A stretch of DNA of 64,000 bases from Rhodocyclaceae bacterium (lineage in GTDB: Bacteria > Pseudomonadota > Gammaproteobacteria > Burkholderiales > Rhodocyclaceae): contig JAKLLG010000001.1 in NCBI GenBank assembly GCA_023150275.1, forward strand, positions 372,001-436,000, in the 5' to 3' direction. A program made the position numbers and the translations under genes. This document shows positions 1 through 12,672 of the stretch, one piece after another (within the stretch, counting starts at the first letter, position 1; every line of letters starts with the position of its first letter). The notes beneath the pieces are model-generated. The model was given only the letters and a program-made list of their open reading frames with translations, searched no databases and was not told the origin of the DNA.

Positions 1-277
1 TCGCGCAAGCCAGGTACTGCTCCCGGCACTGATTTTTCCGGCATCGAGCCCTCAATTTCTAAAAACGGACTGAAACACCCGGCATTTTCGCCGGCCGCGC
101 ATTTAACAACGGGAAATTCAGGCCCGCGAAGGCAATATTTCACGAAAATCCAGTGTTGGCAAGGAATGGAGGCTACGTCGTCGGTGCAACCAATCCACCA
201 CTTCTGCGGTCTATGGAGTCCTGCGTGCTGCACCGCGATACGTTAAAATTTCCTTTTTGAAGCACCCCCTTATTGCC
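1..277. other. Intergenic leader at the left edge
   Basis: No convincing gene is seen here. There is only a short hairpin (CCGGC at 79-83 with GCCGG at 90-94) with no T-tract, so it is not called a terminator. The stretch probably carries the promoter of the large oxidoreductase that follows, but no clear -35/-10 pair could be chosen. Confidence 0.5.
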
Positions 278-3200
278 ATGACCGCCCGCCTGCGCGAAAT
301 TCCGTACAACTACACCTCGTTCTCCGACCGCGAGATCGTCATCCGTCTGCTCGGTCAGGAAAACTGGGCGATCCTCGACGAACTACGCAGCGAACGCGTC
401 ACCGGCCGTTCGGCGCGCATGCTCTACGAGGTACTCGGCGACATCTGGGTCGTGCAGCGCAATCCGTACCTGGAAGACGACCTGCTCGCCAACGACGACC
501 GTCGCCGGGCGCTGATCGATGCACTGCGCCATCGCCTCAACGAAATCGACAAGCGCCGCCAGGGCAACGACAAGGTGCTCAAGCTGGTCGATGCCGCAAA
601 CGTCGCGGTCAACGCCTTCGAGCGCCGCTTCGCCGAAACCGCCAAGCTGCGCGCCAGGGCACTCAAGGCGCTCGCCAAGCACACGCGCAAGGACAACATC
701 GCCTTCGACGGCCTCGCCCGCGTTTCGCACGTGACCGATGCCACCGACTGGCGTGTCGAGTATCCCTTCGTCGTCCTCACTCCGGACACCGAAGAGGAAA
801 TGGCGCCGCTGGTTAAGGCTTGCATCGAACTCGGCCTGACCATCATCCCGCGCGGGGGCGGCACCGGCTACACCGGCGGCGCCATTCCGCTGACGCCGCT
901 GTCGGCCGTCATCAACACCGAAAAGCTGATCGATCTCGGCCCGGTCGAGGAACTGGTGCTGCCGGGTCACACCGACAAATACGCCACCATCCGCACCGGC
1001 GCCGGCGTCGTCACCGAAAAGGTTTCCGAGGCCGCCGCGCTCGCCGGGCGCGTCTTCGCCGTCGACCCGACTTCCGCTTCCGCCTCGTGCATCGGCGGCA
1101 ACATCGCCATGAACGCCGGCGGCAAGAAGGCCGTGCTGTGGGGCACCGCGCTCGACAACCTGGCCTGGTGGAAGATGGTCGACCCGGACGGCAACTGGCT
1201 GGAAGTCGAGCGGCTGGACCACAACTTCGGCAAGATCCACGAGCAGCACACCGTGCGTTTCCGCATCAAGCGCTTCGATCCGACCGGCAGGAAGCTGCTG
1301 TCCGAGGAAGAACTGTCGATGCCCGGCCAGCACTGCCGCAAGGACGGGCTGGGCAAGGACGTCACCGACAAGTTCCTCGGCGGCGTGCCGGGCGTGCAGA
1401 AGGAAGGCACCGACGGCCTGATCGTCGCCGCGCGCTGGGTGCTGCACAAGATGCCGCCGGTGACGCGCACCGTCTGCCTCGAATTCTTCGGCCAGGTGCG
1501 CGAAGCGGTGCCGGCCATCGTCGAGATCACCGACTACTTCAAGCCGGGCGGCGAAGGCAACACGGCCGGCGTGCTGCTCGCCGGCCTCGAACACCTCGAC
1601 GAGCGCTACGTGAATGCCGTCGGCTACACGACCAAGGCCAAGCGCCACGGCCGGCCGAAGATGGTGCTGATCGGCGACATCGTCGGCCACGACGAGAATG
1701 CGGTGATGAACGCCGCCTCGGCCGTGATCCGCATGACCAACACGCGCGGCGCCGAAGGCTTCATTGCCGTCTCGCCCGAGCAGCGCAAGAAGTTCTGGCT
1801 CGACCGTTCGCGCACCGCTGCCATCTCGAAGCACACCAACGCCTTCAAGGTGAACGAGGATGTGGTCATCCCGCTGCCACGCATGGGCGACTACTGCGAC
1901 GGCATAGAACGCATCAACATCGAACTATCGACGCAGAACAAGCTGGCGCTGTGCGATGCGCTCGCCGAGTTTCTCTCCGGTGAACTGCCACTCCACGCGG
2001 GCGACGCCGAACTCGACAAGGACATCCTGATCGGCGACCGCCGTCAGGCCGCGCTCGACTACGTGACCAGCGTCCGCCGCCGCTGGCAGTGGTTGCTCGA
2101 CAACCTCGACCTGCCGCTGGCGGAAGCCGAAAAGCAGTTTGCGGATTACGGCGTGGCCGCCGGCGAGCTGACCAACCGCGCCGCCAATCCGACGCTATTC
2201 CACCGCCTGCAGGATTACTCGATCCGCACGTCCTGGAAAACCGAACTGAAGCCGCGCCTCTCCAAGATCTTCGACGGCACGGTCTTCCAGCCGGTGCTGA
2301 CGCGCATCGAGGCGATCCACAAGGAAATGCTGCGCGGCCGCGTCTTCGTCGCCCTGCACATGCACGCCGGCGACGGCAACGTGCACACCAACATCCCGGT
2401 CAACTCGGACAACTACGAGATGCTGCAGACGGCTAACCGCGCTGTTGACCGCATCATGGCGCTGGCGCGTTCGCTCGACGGCGTCATCTCCGGCGAGCAC
2501 GGCATCGGCATCACCAAGCTCGACTACCTGACCGACGCCGAAATGGCTGCTTTCTGGGCCTACAAGGCGAAGGTCGACCCGCAGGGCCGCTTCAACCGCG
2601 GCAAGCTGATGCGCGGCAGCGCGGCGAAGCCGTTCGCCGACGCGCGCCCGGCCACACTGGAAGACGCCTACACGCCGAGCTTCAACCTGATGGGCCACGA
2701 ATCCATCATCATGGAGCAGACCGAGATCGGCGAGATTTCGCACGACATCAAGGACTGCCTGCGTTGCGGCAAGTGCAAGCCGGTGTGCTCGACGCACGTG
2801 CCGCGCGCCAACCTGCTCTACTCGCCGCGCAACAAGATCCTTGGCACCTCGCTGCTGATCGAGGCCTTCCTCTACGAGGAGCAGACCCGCCGCGGCGTCT
2901 CGCTCGCCCACTGGGCGGAATTCGAGGACGTCGCCGACCACTGCACGATCTGCCACAAGTGCGAGAAGCCCTGCCCGGTCGACATCGACTTCGGCGACGT
3001 CACGGTCAAGATGCGCAACCTGCTGCGCAACCAGGGTAAGAAATCGTTCAACCCGGGCAAGGCGGCCGCCATGGCCTTCCTCACCGCCAAGGACCCGGCG
3101 ACGATCAAGCTGATCCGTACCGGCATGATCGAGTGGGGTTACAAGGCGCAGCGCCTAGCCTACAAGATCGCAAAATCCTTCGGCCTCATCCAGGGCCAGG

Positions 3201-4162
3201 TCAAGGCGCCGCCGGCAACGCTGGGCAAGGCGCCGGTGAAGGCGCAGGTCATCCACTTCATCAACAAGCCGATGCCGGGCGGGCTGCCCAAGCGCACCTC
3301 GCGCGCGCTGCTCGACATCGAGGACGACACCGTCGTGCCGGTGATCCGCGACCCGCAGAAGTTCAAGGAAGACTCGGACGCCGTCTTCTACTTCCCCGGC
3401 TGCGGTTCGGAGCGCCTGTTCTCGCAGGTCGGTCTGGCCACGCAGGCCATGCTCTACGAACTGGGCACCGCCACCGTGCTGCCGCCCGGCTACCTATGCT
3501 GTGGCTATCCGCAGACGGCCGCCGGCGAAGAGGATCAGGGCCAGAAGATCACGACCGACAACCGTGTGCTCTTCCACCGCGTGGCGAACACGCTGAACTA
3601 CCTCGACATCAAGACGGTGATCGTCTCCTGCGGCACCTGCATGGATCAGTTGCAGAAGTACCAGTTCGAGAAGATCTTCCCCGGCTGCCGCCTGCTCGAC
3701 ATCCACGAATACCTGATCGAGAAGGGCGTGAAACTGGAAGGCGTTGAAGGCGTTCGCTACATGTACCACGAACCCTGCCATATGCCGATGAAGACCATGT
3801 CCGGGATCAAGGTGGTGAACGAGTTGATGGGCCAGCCGGTCGATCTCTCGGATCGCTGCTGTGGTGAATCCGGCACGCTCGCCGTCGCCCGCCCGGACAT
3901 TTCGACCCAGGTACGTTCGCGCAAGCAACTCGAAATCGAGAAGGGGGCGGCCAAGCTGCGCGCCGATGGTTTCAGCGGGCAGGTCAAGATGCTGACCTCG
4001 TGCCCTTCCTGCCTGCAGGGGCTATCCCGTTACAACGACGACGCCGGCATGGAATCGGATTACATCGTTGTCGAGATGGCCAAGTATCTGCTCGGGCCAG
4101 ACTGGATGGCGCGCTACGTTGAGAAGGCCAATGCCGGCGGCATCGAACGCGTGCTATTGTAG
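278..4162 (+). CDS. Large FAD-linked oxidoreductase with Fe-S and CCG domains (DUF3683 family)
   Basis: A protein of about 1294 residues. It looks like a fusion of a DUF3683 N-terminal region, an FAD-binding PCMH domain (glycine-rich [11 protein letters not shown] near residue 195), an FAD-oxidase C-terminal domain, a two-cluster ferredoxin segment ([11 protein letters not shown] near 827 and [11 protein letters not shown] near 889) and two cysteine-rich CCG-type domains (CCGYPQ and CCGESG). This architecture is that of D-lactate/glycolate dehydrogenase-like membrane-associated enzymes that pass electrons from a 2-hydroxyacid to the respiratory chain; the substrate cannot be read from sequence. 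The ATG at 278 is preferred over an in-frame TTG at 257 because relatives begin close to [14 protein letters not shown]. It appears monocistronic. Confidence 0.9.
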   Translation: MTARLREIPYNYTSFSDREIVIRLLGQENWAILDELRSERVTGRSARMLYEVLGDIWVVQRNPYLEDDLLANDDRRRALIDALRHRLNEIDKRRQGNDKVLKLVDAANVAVNAFERRFAETAKLRARALKALAKHTRKDNIAFDGLARVSHVTDATDWRVEYPFVVLTPDTEEEMAPLVKACIELGLTIIPRGGGTGYTGGAIPLTPLSAVINTEKLIDLGPVEELVLPGHTDKYATIRTGAGVVTEKVSEAAALAGRVFAVDPTSASASCIGGNIAMNAGGKKAVLWGTALDNLAWWKMVDPDGNWLEVERLDHNFGKIHEQHTVRFRIKRFDPTGRKLLSEEELSMPGQHCRKDGLGKDVTDKFLGGVPGVQKEGTDGLIVAARWVLHKMPPVTRTVCLEFFGQVREAVPAIVEITDYFKPGGEGNTAGVLLAGLEHLDERYVNAVGYTTKAKRHGRPKMVLIGDIVGHDENAVMNAASAVIRMTNTRGAEGFIAVSPEQRKKFWLDRSRTAAISKHTNAFKVNEDVVIPLPRMGDYCDGIERINIELSTQNKLALCDALAEFLSGELPLHAGDAELDKDILIGDRRQAALDYVTSVRRRWQWLLDNLDLPLAEAEKQFADYGVAAGELTNRAANPTLFHRLQDYSIRTSWKTELKPRLSKIFDGTVFQPVLTRIEAIHKEMLRGRVFVALHMHAGDGNVHTNIPVNSDNYEMLQTANRAVDRIMALARSLDGVISGEHGIGITKLDYLTDAEMAAFWAYKAKVDPQGRFNRGKLMRGSAAKPFADARPATLEDAYTPSFNLMGHESIIMEQTEIGEISHDIKDCLRCGKCKPVCSTHVPRANLLYSPRNKILGTSLLIEAFLYEEQTRRGVSLAHWAEFEDVADHCTICHKCEKPCPVDIDFGDVTVKMRNLLRNQGKKSFNPGKAAAMAFLTAKDPATIKLIRTGMIEWGYKAQRLAYKIAKSFGLIQGQVKAPPATLGKAPVKAQVIHFINKPMPGGLPKRTSRALLDIEDDTVVPVIRDPQKFKEDSDAVFYFPGCGSERLFSQVGLATQAMLYELGTATVLPPGYLCCGYPQTAAGEEDQGQKITTDNRVLFHRVANTLNYLDIKTVIVSCGTCMDQLQKYQFEKIFPGCRLLDIHEYLIEKGVKLEGVEGVRYMYHEPCHMPMKTMSGIKVVNELMGQPVDLSDRCCGESGTLAVARPDISTQVRSRKQLEIEKGAAKLRADGFSGQVKMLTSCPSCLQGLSRYNDDAGMESDYIVVEMAKYLLGPDWMARYVEKANAGGIERVLL

Positions 4163-4248
4163 ATAGAGAGGCGGGGGCGGCTGCTAAACGGCTGAATTTT
4201 GTGAAATAGTTCCTTATCGCTTCATCCCGAGCATCATAGGATGAGCAT

Positions 4249-4758
4249 ATGGATACGAAAAATGCACAAATTGCCGCCTCGTCCGGGGAGGTTGAGCGCT
4301 TGGGGCGTTTCCTTGCAGCGGCGTCTGGGGATTGCGAGTTGTGTGGTTCTCCCGGCGGCGAGTTGCTGTGGGAGGACGGTTTTTGCAGGGTCGTACGCGT
4401 CGCGGACGCTGATTATCCGGGTTTCTGTCGCGTCATTTTGCAGAGGCATGTCGCAGAGATGACCGATCTGGACGCTGCGGAGCGAACACAGCTGATGGCG
4501 GTCGTCTGCTCCGTCGAAGCGAGTTTGCGGGCGCTTTATCAACCGGACAAGATCAACCTCGCCAGTTTCGGGAATGTCGTGCCGCACCTCCACTGGCATG
4601 TCATTCCACGCTGGCGCGACGACAGGCATTTTCCGCAGCCGGTCTGGGGGAGCGCGCAACGGGTGAGCAGCCCGGCGCGACAACTTGTTTCGAATCTTCG
4701 ACTCGGTGAGGAAATTGCGTCTCGCATCGATTCGTCCCTGAAGGGAGAACAATCATGA
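4249..4758 (+). CDS. HIT-family nucleotide hydrolase/transferase
   Basis: 169 residues. The histidine triad HLHWHVI (His113, 115, 117) is the catalytic signature of HIT proteins, which cleave or transfer nucleoside phosphates. A CELC pair near residue 24 is typical of the branch that carries an N-terminal metal or structural cysteine pair. The substrate is unknown. The ATG follows a purine-rich AGGATGAG. The stop overlaps the start of the next gene by 4 bp, so the two are probably translated together. Confidence 0.9.
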   Translation: MDTKNAQIAASSGEVERLGRFLAAASGDCELCGSPGGELLWEDGFCRVVRVADADYPGFCRVILQRHVAEMTDLDAAERTQLMAVVCSVEASLRALYQPDKINLASFGNVVPHLHWHVIPRWRDDRHFPQPVWGSAQRVSSPARQLVSNLRLGEEIASRIDSSLKGEQS

Positions 4759-6374
4759 GCACTGTCGGAATCCCGCGCGTTGATGAAGCGATCGGCCTCG
4801 CCATTCCAGACCTGGAAACCGGGCTCAATTTCCTGTCGCGACTTCCGCTCGCCAATCCCTTGCAGGCCGAGGTGTCACTCAATCAGTTTTTCGACAGCCT
4901 GCTTGCCTCGCCACCACCGGCGCTCACCTACCTGAACCTGCTCGAACAGACACGCGTGCCATTGTGCTTTGTCGAGGAGGAACTGGCTCGGCGTTACGTG
5001 AATAAGCCGCTTCCACTCGGTGAGGTCGAAGAACAGGCTTTCGAGCAGGTCATCGCGATCTGGCGCAAGGTAACGCGGGCCTACTCTCAATGTGCGCAAC
5101 TCGACGCCGACGCGGACGATCCCGAGCACCCTCTACGGGTGGCACTGGTACTGCATCGCTGCATCTATTACACGACGATGGTCATCGTTGAGCATCACCG
5201 GGCACGACGTGAACTTCCTGCCGGAATCTGGCTCGACCTTCACGGCTACTATGCGAGTGCCGAGGAATGGGGCGTGGCAACCTATCCGCTGGCCGATGCG
5301 CTTGACCCGCATGGACGGGCGACGCACTGCACGGCTGCCTTCGTTACCGCCCTGCTGATGGATCTCGCCGGCCCGTACAGCCTTTCGGTGCGCGATCAGG
5401 GATTGATCCGGCGTTGGGCAACGCAGTGGTCACCGCTGGTAAGCGTTCATCCGTGCGAGCCTGGCGAGGCGCTGCCGCCATTCGTCGTAGACCTGATGCA
5501 AGATAACGGACTGAAACCCGTTGCGGATTGCCTGAACACCAGTCAGCTGCGGCGACTGGATACATCGCGACTGGCGATGGCGCTCACTCAGGTACGTCAG
5601 CAACTGGGGCAGAAGCTTCCGCCGGCGCAGATTGGCCTCGGCGAAGACTGTTCGGCCGGGCTGTGTCGGCGCTTGCTTGATCATCTCTCGCGCCCATGGA
5701 CACAGGCGCGTGCCGCCCGCAAATTCCGACGCCATGCAACCTCTGGCATCGCCAAGGTGGGCAGCGGTTTCGAAGCGATGCACTATTTCATTTCCGGAAA
5801 AGAGTTCACGCAGCCCGAGAACACTCGAGTTTATTCGCGGCAGGAGTTCGATACGCTGTTCGTTTTCCGGCATATGGATGATCCGACCGCAAAGTTGCAG
5901 ATTCATCAAGGCATTCAGGTGGCACGGCCGGACGATTGGGAAGTGGTCAATCAGTCCGCAAACGGTTTCCGCCTGATGCGCTCGATCGCCGGAAGCAAGG
6001 TCGCACACGGCGAGTTGCTGGCAGTTTGCCCACACGATGGCGATCGCTATTTCCTCGCCCAGGTGACCTGGCTGATGCAGGACAGGAGTTTTGGACTGGT
6101 GGCCGGAATCGCTGCGTTGCCGGGTGCGCCACAGGCCATCGCGGCACGTATGCTCACGGGACACACCGGCAAAAGCGAGATGTACAGTCGGGCATTCCTG
6201 CTTCCAGCGATCGAAGCAGTTGGCGAGTTGCAGTCAGTGGTTCTTCCCGGCGGGTGGTATCAGGCCGGACGCGTGATCGAAGTCTTTACCGATGCCCCGT
6301 GGCGCGTACGGCTCGACCATGTTTTGCAGGAAGGCCCCGATTTCGAGCGAATCAGTTTCTCGCTGGAAAAGTAA
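4755..6374 (+). CDS. Conserved hypothetical protein with possible C-terminal PilZ-like domain
   Basis: 539 residues, soluble, with no signal peptide or membrane helix seen. The N-terminal ~330 residues look helical and are not assigned. The C-terminal third contains NQSANG at 399-404, which fits the [D/N]xSxxG half of the PilZ cyclic-di-GMP motif, followed by a beta-rich stretch (GELLAVCPHDGDRYFLAQVTW). An RxxxR partner motif is not clearly placed, so c-di-GMP binding is inferred only. It is coupled to the HIT gene by a 4-bp overlap. Confidence 0.6.
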   Translation: MSTVGIPRVDEAIGLAIPDLETGLNFLSRLPLANPLQAEVSLNQFFDSLLASPPPALTYLNLLEQTRVPLCFVEEELARRYVNKPLPLGEVEEQAFEQVIAIWRKVTRAYSQCAQLDADADDPEHPLRVALVLHRCIYYTTMVIVEHHRARRELPAGIWLDLHGYYASAEEWGVATYPLADALDPHGRATHCTAAFVTALLMDLAGPYSLSVRDQGLIRRWATQWSPLVSVHPCEPGEALPPFVVDLMQDNGLKPVADCLNTSQLRRLDTSRLAMALTQVRQQLGQKLPPAQIGLGEDCSAGLCRRLLDHLSRPWTQARAARKFRRHATSGIAKVGSGFEAMHYFISGKEFTQPENTRVYSRQEFDTLFVFRHMDDPTAKLQIHQGIQVARPDDWEVVNQSANGFRLMRSIAGSKVAHGELLAVCPHDGDRYFLAQVTWLMQDRSFGLVAGIAALPGAPQAIAARMLTGHTGKSEMYSRAFLLPAIEAVGELQSVVLPGGWYQAGRVIEVFTDAPWRVRLDHVLQEGPDFERISFSLEK

Positions 6375-6465
6375 CCCGGCGCATCTGCCTCCGCGTCTTG
6401 CAGGCGCCAAGCAGAGTGTTTTCCGGCTATGATTACGCCCTCTTTCGCCAGATCGGAGCTGTATC

Positions 6466-6891
6466 ATGGCCGGCCTCGACAACGAGCTTCCCGCCCCTGT
6501 TGAAATCAAGCTGCACCAGAAATCACGCCTATTCGAAATTGCTTTCGATAATGGCGAGCGCTTTGAACTGCCGTACGAGTACCTTCGCGTGTTCACTCCG
6601 TCTGCCGAGGCGCGCGGGCACGGTCCCGGGCAGGAGGTATTGCAGGCAGGTAAGCGTGAGGTGACGATTGAACGCATCGAGCCGGTCGGCAACTATGCCA
6701 TCAAGCCAGTGTTCAGCGACGGACACGACAGCGGCCTCTACTCGTGGGACATGCTCTACAACCTGGGTAAACATCACGACGAACTTTGGCAGACCTATCT
6801 GGAGCGGCTATCGGCTGAGGGCAAGAGTCGCGACCCACAGGATAGCCCGCCGGAGCCAGCCAAGGCGAAGGGCGGTTGCGGACATCATTGA
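6466..6891 (+). CDS. DUF971 domain protein
   Basis: 141 residues. The pattern '[15 protein letters not shown]...[22 protein letters not shown]' matches DUF971, the small beta-fold also found at the N-terminus of gamma-butyrobetaine hydroxylase and in some Fe-S assembly proteins. The C-terminus ends in GGCGHH, a possible metal-binding tail. It lies 7 bp upstream of ubiE, a common pairing in betaproteobacteria; a direct role in ubiquinone synthesis is not established. Confidence 0.85.
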   Translation: MAGLDNELPAPVEIKLHQKSRLFEIAFDNGERFELPYEYLRVFTPSAEARGHGPGQEVLQAGKREVTIERIEPVGNYAIKPVFSDGHDSGLYSWDMLYNLGKHHDELWQTYLERLSAEGKSRDPQDSPPEPAKAKGGCGHH

Positions 6892-6898
6892 GATTTCC

Positions 6899-7636
6899 AT
6901 GAACGAAAAGACAACACATTTCGGCTATGAACAGGTTCAGGAAGCCGAAAAGGCACGCCGCGTCGCTGATGTTTTTGACTCGGTAGCGCAGAAGTACGAC
7001 CTGATGAACGATGTAATGTCGGGAGGCATGCATCGCCTGTGGAAAGCCTTCACGATTGCCAAGAGCGGCGTGCGCGAGGGTTCGCGCGTATTGGACGTTG
7101 CCGGTGGCACTGGCGATCTCTCGCTCGCGTTCCTGAAACGGGTAGGCAAGCGCGGTCAGGTCTGGCTGACGGACATCAACAACGCAATGCTCACGCGCGG
7201 GCGTGACCGGCTGTGCGACAAGGGTTTTCTTACTCCCGTGGCGCAGTGCGATGCGGAAAGGCTGCCGTTCCCCTCCGACTACTTTGATTGCGTAACCGTT
7301 GCTTTCGGACTGCGCAACATGACACACAAGGATGTGGCACTCAAGGAAATGCGTCGGGTGCTGCGACCCGGTGGCCGCCTGCTTGTCCTGGAGTTCTCGC
7401 AGGTGTGGAAGCCATTGGCGCCCGCATACGACTTCTACTCGTTCAACATCATTCCGAAGATCGGCCAGGTGCTTGTCAAGGACGAAGCGAGCTATCGTTA
7501 CCTCGCGGAGTCGATCCGCATGCATCCGGATCAGGAAACGATGAAGGGAATGATGGAGACTGCAGGGCTTGAACGCGTCGAGTATTTCAACCTGACGCTG
7601 GGCGTCTGTTCCCTGCACCGCGGCTTCAAGTTCTGA
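6899..7636 (+). CDS. ubiE: Ubiquinone/menaquinone C-methyltransferase UbiE
   Basis: 245 residues, the usual length. UbiE is the SAM-dependent C-methyltransferase of ubiquinone (and menaquinone) synthesis. Motif I is [12 protein letters not shown], and the family signatures [17 protein letters not shown] and the later [11 protein letters not shown] are present. The ATG at 6899 is chosen because it gives [13 protein letters not shown], the canonical start; longer in-frame extensions run into the DUF971 gene in another frame. It is followed by ubiJ after 25 bp. Confidence 0.97.
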   Translation: MNEKTTHFGYEQVQEAEKARRVADVFDSVAQKYDLMNDVMSGGMHRLWKAFTIAKSGVREGSRVLDVAGGTGDLSLAFLKRVGKRGQVWLTDINNAMLTRGRDRLCDKGFLTPVAQCDAERLPFPSDYFDCVTVAFGLRNMTHKDVALKEMRRVLRPGGRLLVLEFSQVWKPLAPAYDFYSFNIIPKIGQVLVKDEASYRYLAESIRMHPDQETMKGMMETAGLERVEYFNLTLGVCSLHRGFKF

Positions 7637-7661
7637 TCATCCTGGACGGGCTGCCGGCAAA

Positions 7662-8228
7662 ATGCTGGATCAATTGATCGCTGGCTCAGTAAACCATCTT
7701 CTCGATGGAGAAGAATGGGCGCGAGCCCGTCTCCAGCCGTTTGCCGGGAGTTGCGTTCGTTTCGAATTGGGGCCGTTCACTGTTGTGTTTTCGATTGACG
7801 GCTGTGGGTTTCTGGCAGCGACGGAGAGCACAAACGCAGATGTCCTGATCCAGCTTCCGGAGGACGCGCCGCTACGTCTGCTCACTGATCGTGAGAGCGT
7901 TTTTGGAGCAGCGAAGTTGTCAGGAGCCGCCGATCTCGCCGAGACGCTTGGCTTCGTTTTCCGCAACCTGCGCTGGGACCCCGAGGCCGACCTGGCCCGC
8001 TTTACCGGTGACATCGCGGCACGGCGGATCGCCGGGGGCGTTCGCACCCTCTTCTCTGCACAACACGAAAGTGTTCGGCGCTTTTCGCAGAATCTGGTTG
8101 AGTACGCAGCCGATGAAACGGGAATGCTCATTCGCCCGAACAGGCTCGCGGCGATGTCCGACGGGATTGCACAGCTGTCCGACGATTTGGCGCGCCTCGA
8201 GCGCCGAGTTACACGACTTCGCGAGTAG
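7662..8228 (+). CDS. ubiJ: Ubiquinone biosynthesis accessory factor UbiJ (SCP2 domain)
   Basis: 188 residues. The N-terminal ~110 residues resemble an SCP2 sterol-carrier fold, and the C-terminal helix 'LSDDLARLERRVTRLRE' is coiled-coil-like. This matches UbiJ, which helps hold the lipid intermediates of the Ubi metabolon. It directly follows ubiE. Unlike the common ubiE-ubiJ-ubiB order, ubiB is absent: the next gene is atpC on the other strand, past a bidirectional terminator. Confidence 0.88.
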   Translation: MLDQLIAGSVNHLLDGEEWARARLQPFAGSCVRFELGPFTVVFSIDGCGFLAATESTNADVLIQLPEDAPLRLLTDRESVFGAAKLSGAADLAETLGFVFRNLRWDPEADLARFTGDIAARRIAGGVRTLFSAQHESVRRFSQNLVEYAADETGMLIRPNRLAAMSDGIAQLSDDLARLERRVTRLRE

Positions 8229-8301
8229 CCAGCCGGGAGTTACCGCCGGTTTCAACTCTGGGTCAACCAGCGCGCCAACCCACTTCTTGCGCGTAATAGA
8301 A

Positions 8302-8338
8302 ATGAAAAGGCAGCCCGCAGGCTGCCTTTTCTCATTTT
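8302..8338. terminator. Bidirectional rho-independent terminator between ubiJ and atpC
   Basis: A 12-bp perfect stem (8304-8315 with 8320-8331, loop CGCA) has an A-run on its left and a T-run on its right. It can therefore end both the ubiE-ubiJ transcript (+) and the ATP synthase transcript (-). Confidence 0.93.
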
Positions 8339-8353
8339 CGCCCTTCGGCAAAC

Positions 8354-8776
8354 TCAGTGGCGATTCTTGAGCTTCTTGATCGCCTGCAGCTGTGCAACAG
8401 CCTGCGCCAGTTCCGCTTCTGCCGTAGCGTAGTCCATTTCGGCGTTGCGGTTGGCAAGCGCCTCTTCCGCACGCTTCTTGGCTTCCATCGCCTTGGCTTC
8501 GTCGAGATCGTGGGCACGGATCGCGGTATCAGCCAGAACGGTGATCATGTTCGGCTGCACCTCGAGCATGCCGCCCGAAACATACACCAGTTCGTAATCG
8601 GCCTGGCTGGGCACCTTCAGGCGGATCGTACCGGGCTTGATCCGGGTCAGAAGCGGCGTGTGCTGGGGATAGACCCCCAGTTCACCCGCTTCGCCCGGGA
8701 ACACGCCGAATTCGACGATGCCCGAGAAGATCTGCTCTTCAGCACTCACCACGTCGCAATGTACGGTAATTGCCAT
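8354..8776 (-). CDS. atpC: F1Fo ATP synthase epsilon subunit
   Basis: 140 residues, the normal length. It has the N-terminal beta-sandwich ([16 protein letters not shown]) and the C-terminal helical hairpin of the epsilon subunit, which links gamma to the c-ring and restrains ATP hydrolysis. It is the last gene of the atp operon and is followed by the terminator at 8304-8331. Confidence 0.97.
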   Translation of the reverse strand: MAITVHCDVVSAEEQIFSGIVEFGVFPGEAGELGVYPQHTPLLTRIKPGTIRLKVPSQADYELVYVSGGMLEVQPNMITVLADTAIRAHDLDEAKAMEAKKRAEEALANRNAEMDYATAEAELAQAVAQLQAIKKLKNRH

Positions 8777-8812
8777 TGCCGGGTCTCCTAATGAAACACT
8801 TGATTGCTGCGA

Positions 8813-10243
<1,431 letters not shown>

Positions 10244-11107
10244 TTACACCGCCGCGGCGCCGCCGACGATCTCGGACAGTTCCTTGGTGATCGCGGCCTG
10301 ACGCGTCTTGTTATAGACGAGCTTCAGTTCGCCGATCACGTTCTTGGCGTTATCGGACGCGGACTTCATCGCCACCATACGCGCGCTCTGCTCGGAAGCC
10401 ATGTTCTCGGCCACCGCCTGGTAAATCAGCGCTTCGACGTAGCGGATCAGCAGATCGTCGACAACTTCCTTCGCCTCGGGCTCGTAGACGTAGTCCCAGT
10501 TGGTCTGCGCCGAACCGACCGCGTCGCCCGACAGGGGCAGCAGCTGCTCGATCACCGGTTCCTGCTTCATCGTGTTGATGAAGCGGGTGTAGCCGATGTA
10601 GAGCTGGTCGATCTCACCCTTGACGAAGGCGTCGAGCTGGACCTTGACCGGTCCGATGAGCTTTTCGAGGTGCGGCGTGTCACCGAGACCGGTGACGTGC
10701 GAAACCACCTTGGCACCGGCACGCTGCATGAAGCCGAAACCCTTGTTGCCGATTGCAGTCACCTGCAGGCTGGCACCATTGGTTTCCCATTCCTTCATGC
10801 GCGACACCGCGAGGCGCAGCACGTTCGAGTTCAGACCACCGCAAAGACCCTTGTCGGAAGTGACGAGGATCAGACCGATGTTCTTCACCGACTCGCGCTT
10901 GGCGAGGAACGGATGCTTGTACTCGGCGATCGCATGCGAGAGGTTGCCCGCCACGCGCCGGATCTTGTCGCCGTAGGGGCGGGCAGCCCGCATCCGGTCC
11001 TGCGCCTTGCGCATTTTGGATGCGGCCACCATCTCCATGGCCTTGGTGATCTTGCGCGTGTTCTCGACGCTCTTGATCTTGTTGCGAATTTCCTTGCCGC
11101 TAGGCAT
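10244..11107 (-). CDS. atpG: F1Fo ATP synthase gamma subunit
   Basis: 287 residues. The central rotor stalk. The N-terminal helix ([20 protein letters not shown]) and C-terminal helix ([17 protein letters not shown]) are both diagnostic and form the coiled coil inside the F1 head. It lies between atpA and atpD in the usual order. Confidence 0.98.
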   Translation of the reverse strand: MPSGKEIRNKIKSVENTRKITKAMEMVAASKMRKAQDRMRAARPYGDKIRRVAGNLSHAIAEYKHPFLAKRESVKNIGLILVTSDKGLCGGLNSNVLRLAVSRMKEWETNGASLQVTAIGNKGFGFMQRAGAKVVSHVTGLGDTPHLEKLIGPVKVQLDAFVKGEIDQLYIGYTRFINTMKQEPVIEQLLPLSGDAVGSAQTNWDYVYEPEAKEVVDDLLIRYVEALIYQAVAENMASEQSARMVAMKSASDNAKNVIGELKLVYNKTRQAAITKELSEIVGGAAAV

Positions 11108-11124
11108 GGCGTTCTCCTAGCCGG

Positions 11125-12663
11125 TTAGGCCCACGTACCCTTGAATGCCTGGAGGGCAGCCGCGAGTTCCTTCTCCGTGTCAGCGGAAAGTTCGGCCGTC
11201 TTTTCCATGCGATCCATGAGCTCGGCGTAGTTCGCCTTCAGGTAGCCGATCATGGCCTTTTCGCAATCGAGGGCGCGCTTCACTTCGACGTCGTCGAAGT
11301 AGCCCTTGTCCGAGGCGTACAGCGTGACGGCCATGTCCGAGATCGACAGCGGCACGTACTGCGGCTGCTTCATCAGTTCGGTCACCAGCTTGCCGCGCTC
11401 GAGCTGCTTGCGGGTCGCTTCGTCGAGGTCGGAAGCGAACTGGGCGAAGGCCGCGAGTTCGCGGTACTGGGCCAGTGCCAGACGGACACCGCCACCGAGC
11501 TTCTTGATCAGCTTGGTCTGGGCAGCGCCACCGACTCGCGACACCGAGATACCGGCGTTGATGGCGGGACGGATACCGGCGTTGAACAGGTCGGTCTCAA
11601 GGAAGATCTGGCCGTCGGTAATCGAGATGACGTTGGTCGGAACGAACGCGGAAACGTCGCCGGCCTGCGTTTCGATCACTGGCAGCGCGGTCAGCGAACC
11701 GGTCTTGCCCTTGACCTCGCCATTGGTCAGTTTTTCAACCCAGGCTTCCGAGACGCGAGCGGCACGCTCGAGCAGACGGGAGTGCAGGTAGAAAACGTCG
11801 CCCGGGTAGGCTTCACGGCCCGGCGGACGGCGCAGCAGCAGCGACACTTGACGGTAGGCCCAGGCCTGCTTGGTCAGATCGTCATAAATGATCAGGGCGT
11901 CCTGGCCGCGGTCGCGGAAGTACTCACCCATCGTGCAACCGGCGTACGGCGCGATGAACTGCAGCGCGGCCGATTCCGAAGCCGACGAGGCGACAACGAT
12001 GGTGTATTCCATCGCGCCGTGCTCTTCGAGCTTGCGCACCACGTTGGCGATCGTCGAAGCCTTCTGGCCGACAGCAACGTAGATACAGAAGAGGTTCTTG
12101 CCCTTCTGGTTGATGATGGTGTCGATGGCGACGGCGGTCTTGCCCGTCTGACGGTCACCGATGATCAGCTCGCGCTGGCCACGGCCGACCGGCACCATGG
12201 AGTCGACGCACTTCAGACCGGTCTGCACCGGCTGCGAAACCGACTTACGCCAGATCACGCCCGGGGCAACCTTTTCGATCTTGTCGGTCAGCTTCGCATT
12301 CAGCGGGCCCTTGCCGTCGATCGGCTGGCCCAGCGAGTTGACGACACGGCCGAGCAGCTCGGGGCCGACCGGCACTTCGAGAATGCGGCCCGTGCACTTG
12401 ACGGTGTCGCCTTCAACGATGTGACCGTATTCACCGAGAACCACGGCGCCGACGGAGTCGCGCTCGAGGTTGAGCGCCATGCCGAAGGTGTTGCCGGGGA
12501 ACTCCAGCATTTCGCCCTGCATGACGTCCTGCAGGCCGTGGACACGGCAGATGCCGTCGGTCACGGAAACAACCGTGCCCTGGGTGCGAACTTCACTGGT
12601 CGCCTGCAGATTCGAGATCTTGCTCTTGATCAGTTCGCTAATTTCGCTTGGATTCAACTGCAT
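11125..12663 (-). CDS. atpA: F1Fo ATP synthase alpha subunit
   Basis: 512 residues. The non-catalytic nucleotide-binding subunit with Walker A GDRQTGKT at 169-176 and the N-terminal beta-barrel. It is 17 bp upstream of atpG and 9 bp downstream of atpH, fitting one polycistronic mRNA. Confidence 0.99.
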   Translation of the reverse strand: MQLNPSEISELIKSKISNLQATSEVRTQGTVVSVTDGICRVHGLQDVMQGEMLEFPGNTFGMALNLERDSVGAVVLGEYGHIVEGDTVKCTGRILEVPVGPELLGRVVNSLGQPIDGKGPLNAKLTDKIEKVAPGVIWRKSVSQPVQTGLKCVDSMVPVGRGQRELIIGDRQTGKTAVAIDTIINQKGKNLFCIYVAVGQKASTIANVVRKLEEHGAMEYTIVVASSASESAALQFIAPYAGCTMGEYFRDRGQDALIIYDDLTKQAWAYRQVSLLLRRPPGREAYPGDVFYLHSRLLERAARVSEAWVEKLTNGEVKGKTGSLTALPVIETQAGDVSAFVPTNVISITDGQIFLETDLFNAGIRPAINAGISVSRVGGAAQTKLIKKLGGGVRLALAQYRELAAFAQFASDLDEATRKQLERGKLVTELMKQPQYVPLSISDMAVTLYASDKGYFDDVEVKRALDCEKAMIGYLKANYAELMDRMEKTAELSADTEKELAAALQAFKGTWA

Positions 12664-12672
12664 GGAAATCTC

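Noticed and set aside
79..94. Short hairpin CCGGC/GCCGG as a terminator
   Set aside because: Only 5 bp and no T-tract.
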